DNA of 64,000 nt from Hyaloperonospora brassicae (GCA_947650285.1 CANTFL010000155.1:124001-188000); one strand, 5' to 3'. Shown: positions 31,511 to 42,725, numbered from the stretch's first letter. Numbers and translations are program-made. Notes: generated by a model from the letters alone, not told the origin.

Positions 31511-33345
31511 GTGTTTTCGATCGATAGGTGTCAGACTGGATCACTCTGTGGGAAAAGAGGCACTAGTTGGTTCCGGCCAATTCATTCCATCTATCAGTGC
31601 ATGGCACGTTTGCACATGCGCTGCGCGAACAAGGACGTCGATGAAGCGGCTGAACTGATTCTTGCAGCCGGAGAGCAAGCGGACCAATACTCGGCAGTGG
31701 GTGTCTTATCGCCTGCTGCTGCTGACAAGCAACCTGAAACACCCGATGTTGAAGGTGCACGTGGTCATCCACGTGCAGCTTCTTCATCCACAGCTTCGTC
31801 TGCGGGTGGTTGTCCAATGTAAATTGATCCCGAGATAGAGGTACTCTACTCGGGCGAGTCGTATCCCTCGTCCGACTCGAAGCCGCTCGCAAAGGCCGGC
31901 CGCGAGGCTGTGGGTGCTGGTGCGGCGACACTAGCACCTCGTGGAAGCTTTAACACAGCTCTACGCTACGACATGTTTGGTTTATCCGACGAGTCTGAAA
32001 ACTCGTCATTGGGATCGAGCTGATCGCGATTGCGTTCGTATGAGGCGAGTGCGCAACACGAGGACGTTAGTCGTCGTGATGATGCCGATGAATCTTCGTG
32101 TAGGAATCGTAGCCGTAGCAATCCTAGTGATTGCGACGATCGCTGTGACGTTTGTTATGCCGGCACTACGAGAGAGGAGCAGAATCGTGAAGTATTAAGG
32201 CACGCTCCTGAGCTTAGACCATGGGTGCCTTCTCAGCACAATCTTAAGCAGTGGTATGGTTATTCCACTGGGATTTATCGAATCCTTCTGTTGGATTTGT
32301 CAAGACTCCACGGTCTTGATGTCAGTGCGAACGAATATCGCACTGAACTTGAGTTTAACATCGATGTCTTTTTCAGACACCGATGGTACCACTGAAACTA
32401 CAAACATGACGAAGTCTCGTTAGTTTAGGCGTAAAACGCTTGCATTGGCAACATACAGAATGTTGGTCGTGATACTTGGCGGATCAAAATTTCTGCAGCT
32501 TGAAATAAGTTTGAACAGAAGTTTATAAACGGGGCTCGGTTTAAATTCACCGGTTGTCCCGAGAGGCAGGTTTATCTTGCCTCTCGTGAGGAGAGAAATT
32601 TCTGAGTTGTGTTGACAACTCAGTTCGCGCTCCTATGGAGACGTACCTCCCTAACCACCCTATTGGAGGGTGCGCATCTCGTCCGAGGTGTAAAAAGGGA
32701 TTGAAACATTGCAACCACTCTACAAACATGCCGAGAGTTTGTTTGACGATGGCCCTCTCTCGTCAACGGACGTTTCTCGTCGTACTGCTCGACGAGACCA
32801 GGGATATCCATCATCAGCTAAGAGCGGGGCTCCCAGCTGTTCCACGAGGGTGAATACCCCTGCCACTGGACGAGGTAACTCGCCCTTGCTCCTAATCGTC
32901 ATTGTGGTTCAAGCTACGCATCAAAAGACTGCGTTGATTACCGTGGAAGCCCACCAAAGGATGTGGAGGAGGAGGAAAACCTCCTCCAAGTCGTTCTGCT
33001 CACCATCTCGACCCGCTCGAGAGGGAAAGGTGGTATTCTATGACCGACTCTGTAAGGAAGCGCCGAAAGGATCGGGAGGCCGATCGTGCGAAGGATCGCG
33101 CCAATTACGCCACGGCACAGCTTCAGGTCGAGCAGGATGTCCGCTTCCTTTCTGACGAGCTGGCTACAGATCGTAGAGAGATTTTTCAATTGTATACGGA
33201 GGTTCCATCATTACGCGACCCGACTGAACGTCTGGAGCGCGAGCGCAAAAATATGATGGAGTATTTTGAGCGTGAGGGTTATCTTCATCGTCGGAAGAGG
33301 GTTTGTAATGACAGTACGGGCGGAGACTTCCCACATAAAACGTAG
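31511..33345 (+). pseudogene. Antisense accessory ORF of E2, decayed
   Basis: Relative of the E1 accessory ORF, on the plus strand while E2 is minus. Readable parts are IEVLYSGES near 31830, RILLLDLSRLHGLDVSANEY and FFRHRWYH near 32280-32395 (matching FLRHRWYN of E1), a coiled-coil stretch at 33040-33345 (DRAKDRANYATAQLQVEQDV) and the same ending GGDFPHKT before TAG. Stops and shifts break it in several places. It is more diverged from E1 than the E3 and E4 copies. Confidence 0.65.
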
Positions 33346-35155
33346 GATGTGTGCGCAACCTAAGTGGCAGCGTGATCGTAAACGCGTTGCCTTGTCGGCG
33401 CAACACACGAAAGGGGCCGATATACTTGACCAGTAGTTTGCTTCTGCCCACGGTAGTAACTACATGTCTAGGTAGGTTCAACACAGATAGCAGGATTAAG
33501 TCGCCTTCGACAAATGAAAGAACAGTTGCTCTTCCATTCTTGTCAGCGTTTCGCTTCTGCCGATCCACCGCGTAACCGATGGAATCCTGTACGAAGCAGA
33601 CTACTGCTTCTTGCGCCAGCAGAGATCTTTCTGCTAATTAGAAGTTTTTTTCGGTTCGCCTTGTGCGAACTGCAGAAAAGGTCCTTTCCTACTTCCGTTC
33701 ATCGGCGAGGATGTCGTCATTCTCGCTGGAATATTCGTTGACGACGCTGAATATACCAGCATCGTCATCATCATCATCGGAGTCAATAATAGCGTCGCCG
33801 CTATTATTGAAGTGATCTTCTTCATCGATGTCGACCTGATCGACATCGGCATCATACGTGACGACGTTAGCGTCGACACGTGATGAGCAAGAGCTAAACC
33901 AGTTTTTGCTCGAGCGAGTCCTCACCTCCTTATCCGAGAGTTACACTCTAGAAGGGCGAGTAGACGTGGATGGCGTAATCCATTTATAAGGAACGGTGTG
34001 TGCTGCGTAGAAGCATGAACATGGCGAATTCCACCAGTGGTAGGAATATTTCCAAATCGAGAACGAGTGGATGTATCCTCGAAGGATTTTTTCGAAGACA
34101 CGATTGGCAAGTTCCGTCTGACCATGTCAAGTTCCGTCTATCCACTGTTTCGGGATGGTCAGAGGTAGACATCTTCAATCGTGTTCCAAGAAAACGTACC
34201 CCCGTTTGCCAAAATGCCGCCGTGACCCTCGGTTCACGGTCGGATACGAGTTCTCGGGGCAACCCGTAAAGTCACAATATTGTGTCGATAAAGGCACGAG
34301 CATAGCCTTGTGCCGTGATGGACTCGGGGACAACAGCAAAATGCACCATCTTGCTGAATCGGTCAACAAACACAAGAATACCATTATTCTTGTGAGCGTC
34401 TTCGGGGAAACCGAAGATGAAGTCCATTAAAACTGACTGCCAGCACTCCCGGGACTGGTAGAGGCTGTAAGGGCGCACGGTATGAAGGACTAGGCTTTAC
34501 CCGTTGATAAACCTCGCAAGCACGAATGTACTTGCGTACAAAAAGATACTGGCGGGGCCTGTAAAAGTCACGACTTACCTTGAGGTAAGTTTTTTTATCT
34601 CCCAAGATGACCACCTGTTGGGGCATCGTGACACTCGTACATTCTGCGTAAATGCAAATCATTATGAGTTGGGACGACGACACTCTCGTGTCGTCGGCAA
34701 CAACTGTATAGTACAGCAACCCGTTGCGTGTACTATACCGATCCGATGAGGATCGGTACAAAGCCGGTAAATTATTCAATGATTTACTGAATTGATGCAC
34801 CAGATGATCCACCAGGCTCAGAAGATCCTTGTCTTCTGCTAATGACTTTTGCACGTCGTCAAGTAATATTGACGACTGAATACTGGCTGTAAGCGTCGCA
34901 ACAATTGACTTATCCTCACTGTTGGACTGCGCTCCCAGCTCGAAATCGCACCGGCGCGATAACGCATCAGCGACGACGTTCATTCGTTTTGGTTAATATT
35001 CGACGGAGGCATTTTGCCCGCGAAGAAAGATAGCCACCTCGTCATTTGTTGCGGGAGATGGGGAATGTTTACGGCCGTGCGGGCGACGCATGATCCGTAT
35101 AGACGATGAATGGTCTATCTCCCACGAGATAGACACAAAACTTAAATCGTGCGTA
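32620..35155 (-). pseudogene. 3' part of E2 pol: RNase H end, integrase, chromodomain
   Basis: Pieces on the minus strand: end of RNase H (GDRPFIVYTDHAS near 35110), tether and integrase zinc region (34384-34983, KTYLKVSRDFYRPRQYLFVR), catalytic core (34272-34478, SVLMDFIFGFPEDAHKNNG; 33984-34262, RELVSDREPR), GPY/F part (33164-33568, KYIGPFRVLRRQGNAFTI, THPTFYVGSLRPY), and a chromodomain end (DIPGLVEQYDE near 32790). Several stops and frameshifts. The GPY/F part is the most complete in the window. Confidence 0.8.
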
Positions 35156-35160
35156 CTTCA

Positions 35161-35552
35161 TGTAACAGGGCAGCCCGTTACATGGAATTGTCATTTGAGA
35201 GATAATGACAATAAATAATATTATGTTGAATATTCTTTTACCAATATCACCAATGGTGGTGATATTGAAGGGTCGACCAAAGCGTCCGCTCATTGGATGA
35301 TATCTTGATGATATCAACCCACCAATCGCCGCAAGACGCGCGCAGTGAGTGGTGACGAGACGTCACCTTACACTCAGTTATATTAGCATAATTAAGTTAA
35401 GTCAAACAGAGAGATAGTGGTTAAAAGACTTAATTATAACAATATAACAGTTCTGCTTTTACCTTACCTACGCTTCCTCGCTTGCCTTGTGTACGTCTGT
35501 CGGGGCACCGATATCCTTGCGTTAAGTTCACGCAAGGGTGTGCCCCGTTACA
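35161..35552 (+). repeat. 5' LTR of E3
   Basis: 392 bp. Same family as the solo LTR 6739-7129. Carries the same series of hairpins. Confidence 0.95.
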
Positions 35553-35554
35553 CC

Positions 35555-35572
35555 TGGTAGCACTTCGTAGTC
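35555..35572 (+). promoter_or_regulatory. Candidate primer binding site of E3
   Basis: Begins TGGTAGCACTTCG two bases inside the 5' LTR. The same start is found in E1. The primer tRNA is not identified. Confidence 0.5.
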
Positions 35573-35596
35573 CTTCCAAGGACCATAACATCCATC

Positions 35597-36731
35597 ATGA
35601 ACATGTTGGATGATGAAGAGACCTTTCACGCCACGCGTGAAGGGTTTACCCATTTGAGTGACATCGAATGGGGTGCGGTAGAACGAATGAGTTCTACCGT
35701 AGTCGAACTCGCCATTAGCGCCATGTTGGAGTCTCTATACAGAGATCAACAACATGCCGCCATCGCCAAGTCCATTCAAAATGAACTTTCCATCGAGAGG
35801 GAGAATGTAGCCTTGCTTCACCAGCAAGGCTCCCAACAGGCCGAGCAGTTGAGAGAACTCGGTGCTCAACAGACAGAGGAAAGCTGCTGTGGGCGGGACG
35901 GCACATGCGCGTCGTCCCGAGGTCATCAAGGTTGACATCTCCAAATACAGTGGAGTCCCGGAAGACTCCCTGTTACTGTGGTTTGTCGAACTCGACAGAG
36001 CCTTAAGGGCTCGTCGCGTCGAAGATGAGCAAATGAAACTCACATTTGCTCAGACCCACTTGGCAGGGCGTGCCAAAACTTGGTCCCTGGGATTCAAGAG
36101 TAGCGACCCACATGTGTTTAGGTCGCTAGATGACTTCAAGTCCCGGCTCAGACAAACGTTTGAGCCGCCACGGGCTGAGTTCAGCGCTCGTTCAGAGCTC
36201 CTGAAACTCAAGCAGGGTAAGTGTGATGTGCACGCTTACACACAACATATACGACTCCTCGCGAGTAGTATAACTGCTCACCCAGTCCATGAACACACGT
36301 TGATTACGGTGTTCATGCAAGGGCTCGCAGAAGGGCCCTTTAGGAGCCACCTGTTCCGCCTTGAGCTTAATACGCTTGAAGAAGCGATATCAGCCGCGGA
36401 ACAGGAAGACTTTAGCATGAGACAGGCTCATGCTAGCTCAAACTCTTATCTTCCACCAAGACGACAAGAGATCGGAGGTCCGGAACCAATGGAACTCTGC
36501 TATGTTGAGAGCGAGAGACCTCGCTCTTCGAACAACAAGCGATTGCAGAGGTGCAATCGCTGTCAGAAGTTAGGGCACTACGCATATGAGTGTAGTGCTC
36601 CACGCCCAGTACCAAACAGTACTGAGCGAAATGGACGACCATTTGCCAGAAAGGGCAATGGGCGTGGGTCCAGCGCTGTTGCGAAGCCGCAACAGCGAGA
36701 CGGACCATCAAAAAATGGTCGGGGTCAGTAG
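35597..36731 (+). pseudogene. Gag of E3, one frameshift
   Basis: ATG at 35597 (MNMLDDEETFHATREGF). The first frame runs to 35935 and contains a Gln-rich coiled coil. The main frame is open from 35862 to 36731 and holds the gag domain (LLWFVELDRALRARRVEDEQ, FEPPRAEFSARSELLKLKQG) and an intact CCHC knuckle CNRCQKLGHYAYEC near 36557. The two frames overlap by about 70 nt, so one indel near 35870 separates them. E2 is also broken here, but by a different indel. Confidence 0.85.
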
Positions 36732-36781
36732 GGGCGGAGCGCCCTACTGATCCAGCAACCTCAAGAGAATTTGCAAATCTC

Positions 36782-37405
36782 TTGACGAAAGTTGCTCCAG
36801 ATACACAATCATTGTGTGTCTCTGCACCTGGTGATGACGTTTCGCTCATCGCCTTGAAGTTGGAAGCGACAAATGATTTGTCGCTTCGTGCCCTAGTAGA
36901 CTGTGGGGCGTCGAACAACTTTGTTCGACGCCAGTCACTAGAGGGTCGTAGGCTCAAGTTCGTTGAGCGCGACATTCCCCTCACGAGGATGACGGTGCGC
37001 CTTGCAACAGGCGCATCGATTACCGTTGAGAAGCGTGTAGTAGGAATCCACTACACGTTAGAGGGTGAACAGTACGGTGATGACTTCATCGTACTGGATC
37101 TGGATGACAAATTTGATGTCATCCTGGGATTACCTTGGCTCAGAAGGTACGAGCCAAGGGTGAGCTGGCAGCATCGATCCGTGAATATGCCTGCCGCTTG
37201 TTCATCAGATGGCCATCTGATGAACGTCATGGATCGTTCACAAGCGTGTGGATGTACTGCGAGTGAGTGCGATGGCCTCACTTGCGGTACGGTCGTTAGC
37301 ACGACTGCACAAGACCTCACTGTAGTTGATCACTACACGGTGGAGCAAGCTCCCGGCGGCTGTACAGAAGTACAGGCTGGCGCCGAAGGTCCACCACTCG
37401 AATAA
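36782..37405 (+). CDS. Aspartic protease region of E3 polyprotein
   Basis: Retropepsin-like domain open for 207 codons. Active site ALVDCGASNNFV with Asp at about residue 40 and the Gly in place. Flap region VRLATGASITVEKRVVG, then DVILGLPWLRRYEPRVSW. There is no ATG at the start of the frame, so it is read as part of a polyprotein or after a frame change from gag, which ends 51 nt upstream. It likely processes Gag-Pol. A Cys/Thr-rich tail follows. Confidence 0.75.
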   Translation: MTKVAPDTQSLCVSAPGDDVSLIALKLEATNDLSLRALVDCGASNNFVRRQSLEGRRLKFVERDIPLTRMTVRLATGASITVEKRVVGIHYTLEGEQYGDDFIVLDLDDKFDVILGLPWLRRYEPRVSWQHRSVNMPAACSSDGHLMNVMDRSQACGCTASECDGLTCGTVVSTTAQDLTVVDHYTVEQAPGGCTEVQAGAEGPPLE

Positions 37406-37649
37406 GTCGAGTGGATCGGGACATGGATGCATGCCTAGCGGGCAGCATCTTAGACAGAAAGAAACCTGTTGCCTCCAAAGGGCAACATGGACATCCTAGG
37501 TCGACTGGAGAGTCGACCGTAGAGGATCGGTTTCTGACTGTGGTTGCACAGACACAGTCGGAAGACGTCGAGGGAATAAGTCACCACGTACTTGAGGAAG
37601 TAATTCCTCAAGAGTCAGCTCTGCTGAGGGATCAGGCCCTCAGCAACCT

Positions 37650-40184
37650 GTGGAAGCAAGTTCCCAGGAAGAAACCGAGACGTTGAACGTCTTGGTCAAT
37701 GACGGATCAAGCGTAGGCGCTTATACGCTTGACCTGATTGTGCCTTTGAAGTTACCTTCGAGGATAACTCAATTGCCAACGCTAGAACCGAAACGGTTCT
37801 TGCGTGGTCTGCGTAGTGGCAAAGTCAAGCAGATCTGCATACTCGTCACAGAGGATGAGTATGTGGCCAATATTCGGTCGGCAACGGTGTTTGCCGAGAA
37901 CGAACGGGTTCTCAGCAGCTCATCGATGGACGAAAGCGTCATCGATGAGAAGACTCGGATTGAGCGATACACGTCTCAATCCTGGGAGTCACTTCAGGAA
38001 AATCCTTTGTATAAGTATTTGATCGAATTCAGGGATGTGTTACCTGAATCCGTGCCTTGCGAGTTGCCTGAGGACAAAGGCACTCGACACGAGATCGAGC
38101 TCAAACCGGGCTCGAAGTACTGTGTCATGAAGCAGTGGCCACTGCCTCGTGAACAAGTACTAGCGATCGACAAGTTCTTTGCCGATCGCTTAGCAGCGGG
38201 CCATGTGAGGGAATCAACTTCCCCTCACACCTCTCCGACCTTCTGTGTGCGAAAGGCCACAGGAGGATGGCGGATAGTGCACGCATTCAACAAATTGAAT
38301 GCTGCAACGGTACCGGCTCAGACGCCGATACCGAGGAAGGACGCCATCATAGATGGTATGTCAAAGAGTACCATCTTTTCGTCCATGGATCTGATGGATG
38401 GCTTCTATCATATCCTCATGCGTGAACGAGACATCCCGTACACAGCAGTGAGTACCCCCAGCGGTATGCTGTGGGAGTGGCTAGTGATGCCACAGGGGCT
38501 GAGCAATGCCCCTGCAACGTTCAACAGATGTGTCACAAATCTGTTGAGACCGGTGCGAGACTTCGCACCGAGTTACTTCGACGATGTGTTCGTCCATAGC
38601 CGGGCTATGGACGGAAAGACGGACGTTGAAGTTCACAGAACTCACGTTCGTCAGGTTCTTCAACTTATGCGCAAGCATAAGTTGTATGCCAACCTCAAAA
38701 AGTGTAAATTCGCGGCTAGCGAAATACCACTTCTTGGGTGCATCGTGGGTAAACACGGCGTACGTCCTGATCCCGAAAAGATCAAGGCGATCACCGACTG
38801 GCCAATGCCAGTCGTTGTCAAGGGACTGCGGACGTTCCTTGGACTAGCGGCGTACTTGCACAAGTACTCGCGCAACTACGCCGAGATGACTGTTCATCTT
38901 TCTTGCTTGCTCAAGAAAAATGTGAAGCGGTCATGGAACGCTAAGTGCCAGCGTTCCTTTGAGGGTATCAAGCAAAGCTTGATGCAATCGCCGATCTTGG
39001 CGATTGCAGATCAGGACAGACCATTCCATGTGGTCTGTGACGCCAGCGATTTTGCAATCGGCTGTGCGTTAATGCAGTTCGACGCAGATGGCGCGGAGCG
39101 CGTCATCTGTTATCAGTCGCGTCAGCTGCAAGCAGCTGAGCGTAATTACCCAGTGCATGACAAGGAACTCCTTGCCATGAAGTACGCACTGGCTAAGTTT
39201 TGCGTCTATCTCTTGGGAGATAGACCGTTTGTTGTCTACACGGACCATGCGTCATTACGCACGGCCGTAAACAGCCCACACCTCTCGCAAAGGATGGCGA
39301 GGTGGCTGTCTTTCTTCGCGGAGTATAACTTCTCCGTGGAGTATAAACCAGGACGACTCAATGTCGTCGCGGATGCGCTTTCGCGCCGGCCCGATTTCGA
39401 GCCGGACGCACAATCCAACAGTGAGGATAAGCCCACTGTTGCGACACTGTCAGTCAGTGTCCCGTCGTCAAGTTTACTTGACGACGTACGAAAGGCATAC
39501 GCAGAAGATAAGGATCTTCTGCGATTGATGGATCATCTGGTGAATCCATCCAGTAAATCCATGAGGGATTTACCGGCTTTGTACCGATCCTCATCGGATC
39601 GGTATAGTACACGCAACGGATTGCTGTACTATACAGCTGTTGCCGACGACACGCCTCGTGTCGTCGTACCCACTCATCATGATTTGCGTTTACGCATCAT
39701 GTATGAGTGTCACGATGCCCCAACAGGCGGCCATCGTGGTAGAGAAAAGACTTACCTCACGGTAAGTCGTGACTTTTACTGGCCACGCCAGTATCAGTTT
39801 GTACGCAAGTACATACGTGCTTGCGAGGTTTGTCAACGGGTGAAGCCTAGTCCTTCATCCCGTGCGCCATTGCAGCCTCTGCCTGTTCCGACAGAGTGCT
39901 GGCAGTCCGTTTCAATGGACTTCGTCTTCGGGTTTCCCGAAGACGCTCACAAGAATAATGGTATTCTTGTGTTTGTTGACCGGTTCAGCAAGATGGTCCA
40001 TCTTGCTGCTGTCCCTGAGTCGATCAAGGCTCAATGTTGTGCTCGTGTCTTTCTAGACACGGTCTTTAGACTCCACGGGTTACCCCGTGAACTCGTATCC
40101 GACCGTGACCCTCGGTTCACGGCGGCAATGTTGGCAAACCGTGTTCCGTCCTCTCGGAACACGATTGAAGATGTCTACCTCTGA
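37650..40184 (+). CDS. Reverse transcriptase, RNase H and integrase of E3
   Basis: Copies element RNA into DNA and inserts it. Domains in the 844-codon frame: protease-RT linker 1-130, RT about 170-420 with catalytic YFDD at 309-312, RNase H with D464, E506 and D532 (CDASDFAIG, KELLAMKYAL, YTDHASL), integrase zinc region from H676 (HHDLRL, CEVCQRVK), and integrase core with D757 (SMDFVFGFP) and D818 (VSDRDPRFT). The frame ends at 40184 because one base is missing near 40130. The third catalytic acid lies in the next frame. The frame begins without a clear ATG and belongs to the Gag-Pol polyprotein. The sequence is crowded with perfect inverted repeats. Confidence 0.9.
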   Translation: MEASSQEETETLNVLVNDGSSVGAYTLDLIVPLKLPSRITQLPTLEPKRFLRGLRSGKVKQICILVTEDEYVANIRSATVFAENERVLSSSSMDESVIDEKTRIERYTSQSWESLQENPLYKYLIEFRDVLPESVPCELPEDKGTRHEIELKPGSKYCVMKQWPLPREQVLAIDKFFADRLAAGHVRESTSPHTSPTFCVRKATGGWRIVHAFNKLNAATVPAQTPIPRKDAIIDGMSKSTIFSSMDLMDGFYHILMRERDIPYTAVSTPSGMLWEWLVMPQGLSNAPATFNRCVTNLLRPVRDFAPSYFDDVFVHSRAMDGKTDVEVHRTHVRQVLQLMRKHKLYANLKKCKFAASEIPLLGCIVGKHGVRPDPEKIKAITDWPMPVVVKGLRTFLGLAAYLHKYSRNYAEMTVHLSCLLKKNVKRSWNAKCQRSFEGIKQSLMQSPILAIADQDRPFHVVCDASDFAIGCALMQFDADGAERVICYQSRQLQAAERNYPVHDKELLAMKYALAKFCVYLLGDRPFVVYTDHASLRTAVNSPHLSQRMARWLSFFAEYNFSVEYKPGRLNVVADALSRRPDFEPDAQSNSEDKPTVATLSVSVPSSSLLDDVRKAYAEDKDLLRLMDHLVNPSSKSMRDLPALYRSSSDRYSTRNGLLYYTAVADDTPRVVVPTHHDLRLRIMYECHDAPTGGHRGREKTYLTVSRDFYWPRQYQFVRKYIRACEVCQRVKPSPSSRAPLQPLPVPTECWQSVSMDFVFGFPEDAHKNNGILVFVDRFSKMVHLAAVPESIKAQCCARVFLDTVFRLHGLPRELVSDRDPRFTAAMLANRVPSSRNTIEDVYL

Positions 40185-41010
40185 CCATCCCAAAACAGAT
40201 GGTCAGACGGAACGTGCGAACCGTGTCCTCGAAGAGATCCTTCGAGGATATGTCCACTCGTTTCCGAGTTGGAGCGAATTCCTACCCATGGTGGAATTCG
40301 CCATCAATAATTCGGTGCATGCTTCAACACAGCACACACCGTTTTACGTGAATGGCTTACGCCATCCACGTGTGCCCGCCCTTCTAGAGTGTGACTCTTG
40401 GATAAGGAGGTGAGGGACTCGATCGAGCAAAAACCGTTTTGGCTCTTGCTCATCACGTGTCGACGCTAACGTCGTCACGTATGATGCCGATGTCGATCAG
40501 GTCGACATCGATGAAGAAAATCACCTCAATAATAGCGGCGACGCTATTACTGACTCGGATGATGATGACGATGCTGGTATATTCAGCATCATCAACGATT
40601 ATGCCAGCGAGGAAGAAGACAACCTCGCTGAAGAAGAGAACAATCTCTTAGCAGTGCGCACGAAGCGCACTGAAAGACAAAACAAAAAGTCAGCAGAGAA
40701 CTTCCTGCTGACTCGAGAAGCGGTAGTCCGTTTCGTTCAGGACTCCATCGCAAATGCGGTGGACCACCAGAAACGGAACGCAGACAAGAATGGAAGTGCA
40801 GATGTTCGTTTCATTCAAGGTAAACGACCTGGTACTACTGTCTACGGTAAACTTACCTGGACATGCAGTCACTAGTGTCGGCAGTAGTAAACTACTGCCG
40901 AAATACAATGGGCATGATGTTATGAGGAAAATAATTAAAGATGCGCACGCATCCTACGTTTTACGTGGGGCGACTCAGACCGTACTGTCGGTACGAGCCT
41001 TCTTCTTCCG
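40140..41010 (+). pseudogene. Integrase C-terminal half of E3, shifted frames
   Basis: After the frameshift the core continues at 40170-40413 (TDGQTERANRVLEEILRGYV with the catalytic Glu, HTPFYVNGLRHPRVPAL). Then follows an acidic, repetitive linker, the segment FLLTREAVVRFVQDSIANAV at 40690-40760, a second shift, and the end of the GPY/F domain (THPTFYVGRLRPYCRYEP near 40945-40990). A small deletion removes KYIGPFRVL, present in E1 and E2. Confidence 0.8.
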
Positions 41011-42590
41011 ATGAAGATAGCCCCACGTTCAAGAACATCCATCAAGTTCTTGCGTTCGCGCTCCAGACGATCCGTCTGGTCGCGCAGATATGATACCTCG
41101 GAACTCAACCTGAGATATCTCCCCGCGAGCTGTCGCCAGCTCGCCGGAAAGGGAGTGGACATCCCGCTCGACCTGAAGCTGCGCTGTGGCGTAATTGGCG
41201 CGGTCTCTCGCCCGATCATCCTCGTGACCCTTGCGGTTCTTCCGCACGGTATCGAGTCAAAGCGTAGCGCCGGTCGCGCTCGTGCTTCAAGTCATCGCGC
41301 AATTCATCGATTGCGCGATCCATCTCGTAAGGGTCGAGATGGTGAGCCGAATCATCTGGAGGAGGTCTTTCCTCCTCCACCACATCCTTTGGTGGATGCT
41401 CACGGTGATCAACGCTTTCTAGTGGAGCGTTTCTTGAATCAACGTGACGATTCAGGATCAAGGACGATCTACCTCGTCCAGTGGCGGGGGTATCCACCCT
41501 CTTGGAACAGCTGGGAGCCCCGCTCTCAGCTGTTGTTGGACGTTGAAGGTCTCGTCCGCCAGTATGACGAGACTCATCCGATGAGTCCTGTGGACCATCG
41601 GTAAACACGCGCTTTTGGCGCTTGTAGACGGATTGCAAGTTTGCAATCGCGTCACGCATCTCAGCCGAGATGTGTGCCCTTCCCCAGGGCGAATTTAGGG
41701 AATACACATCCCTATGTGCACGCTGCGAGTTGTCAACACAACTCGCACAAGGGTCTCCCCATGTGAGGCAAGGAATGTCTGCCTCAACTCGACAAACAGT
41801 GCAACCGGTACCTAGCACCGGTTGGCGTTCGCCTTTCGAACCTGAGGCGTGTCGCCTCAAGTTTCTTGAGCCACCCTTCTCGTCCAAAATTCTTTACGTT
41901 TTGGACGAACGCGTTCCATGCAGCCAAAAGCGAGGCCTTGTCACGCTTTTGGTTGCCATTGTACCATCGATGTCTAAGGAAGACATCAAGATAAAAATCA
42001 TCTTCAGCGTGAAGAATTCTTCGCGCTGGAACTCAAGCCGTGAAGCTCAGTCGCATCGAATAAAGGTATTTGATGGTGTTGGCTTGTCTCGTGAGACAAG
42101 CTATTGATGAGCCGTTCGGGCAAACGCCACGGCTTCGGCTCATCACGCTTCGACAGTGGTACCTCTGTCGGTACCACGGCTCCCAGATTGACGACGGCTC
42201 ACGCCATCGTCATCACGCTCGTGCGAAGAGGCACGAGCCGGTGGTGGTCAGAAGTAATATGCCTCGCCACTCTGATCACCTTCATCATCACTGCCGAACA
42301 GACTGTGATGCGAATCACGAATCCGTTCGTTCGGCAGTGGCCTTGGCGAATACTGAGGCGTCGCCGGTGATCGAGACGCCTCTGGACCATTGCCCGAGTC
42401 AGACACGTCTGACTCGCCAGAGTAGATGACCTCAATGTCGGGGCCATCATGCGCACGCAGTGTGGTGCCGCGTGCACCTGAAGTACCTGTTGCTGCAGGC
42501 GAAGAAGGATCAGCAGACGACGAATCGTCTGCCGCAGAGGCTGGCACAGCAGCGGGATGTGCGTGGTCTTGAGTCACCTCGCATAGACAT
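40956..42590 (-). pseudogene. Antisense accessory ORF of E3, broken
   Basis: Relative of the E1 accessory ORF. Start region ATGTCTATGCGAGGTGA at about 42590 (minus), then a shift. It is open at 42248-42577 (DIEVIYSGESDVSDSGNGPE), at 41216-41887 (EADIPCLTWGDPCASC, HISAEMRDAIANLQSVYKRQ, KRVFTDG) and further in a third frame to near 40956. The segment around RDAIANLQSVYKRQKRVFTD is identical to E1. At least two frameshifts. Confidence 0.7.
41011..41604 (+). CDS. Chromodomain region of E3 pol
   Basis: Open frame whose last third encodes a proline-rich linker (VFPPPPHPLVDAHGDQRFLV) and a chromodomain (TIYLVQWRGYPPSWNSWEPR, then LVRQYDETHP) before the stop at 41602. Chromoviral integrases use this domain for target choice. 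The Tyr and both Trp of the aromatic cage region are present. The N-terminal part of the frame is unlike known integrases and may be the wrong frame. It is fully antisense to the accessory ORF 40956-42590. Confidence 0.7.
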   Translation: MKIAPRSRTSIKFLRSRSRRSVWSRRYDTSELNLRYLPASCRQLAGKGVDIPLDLKLRCGVIGAVSRPIILVTLAVLPHGIESKRSAGRARASSHRAIHRLRDPSRKGRDGEPNHLEEVFPPPPHPLVDAHGDQRFLVERFLNQRDDSGSRTIYLVQWRGYPPSWNSWEPRSQLLLDVEGLVRQYDETHPMSPVDHR

Positions 42591-42711
42591 TCTAACTATG
42601 CGAGGTCAGGATGGAAAGTGAATGGAACGGACCCAACAAAGTGCTCCCTGTCCCAATGGTGCCCAATGGGTGGCCGCCAGATTTTCGATAGTCACACGGT
42701 GACTATCAGAT

Positions 42712-42725
42712 AATGGAGGGGGCGA
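42712..42725 (+). promoter_or_regulatory. Polypurine tract of E3
   Basis: AATGGAGGGGGCGA directly precedes the 3' LTR. Confidence 0.6.

Noticed and set aside
35862..35935. Programmed frameshift between two gag frames of E3
   Set aside because: E2 is broken at the same place but by a different indel, and E1 reads through, so independent damage is more likely.
37650..40184. CRISPR-like array suggested by regularly spaced repeats
   Set aside because: The repeats are inverted, all different in sequence, and lie inside a coding frame. There is no repeated unit.
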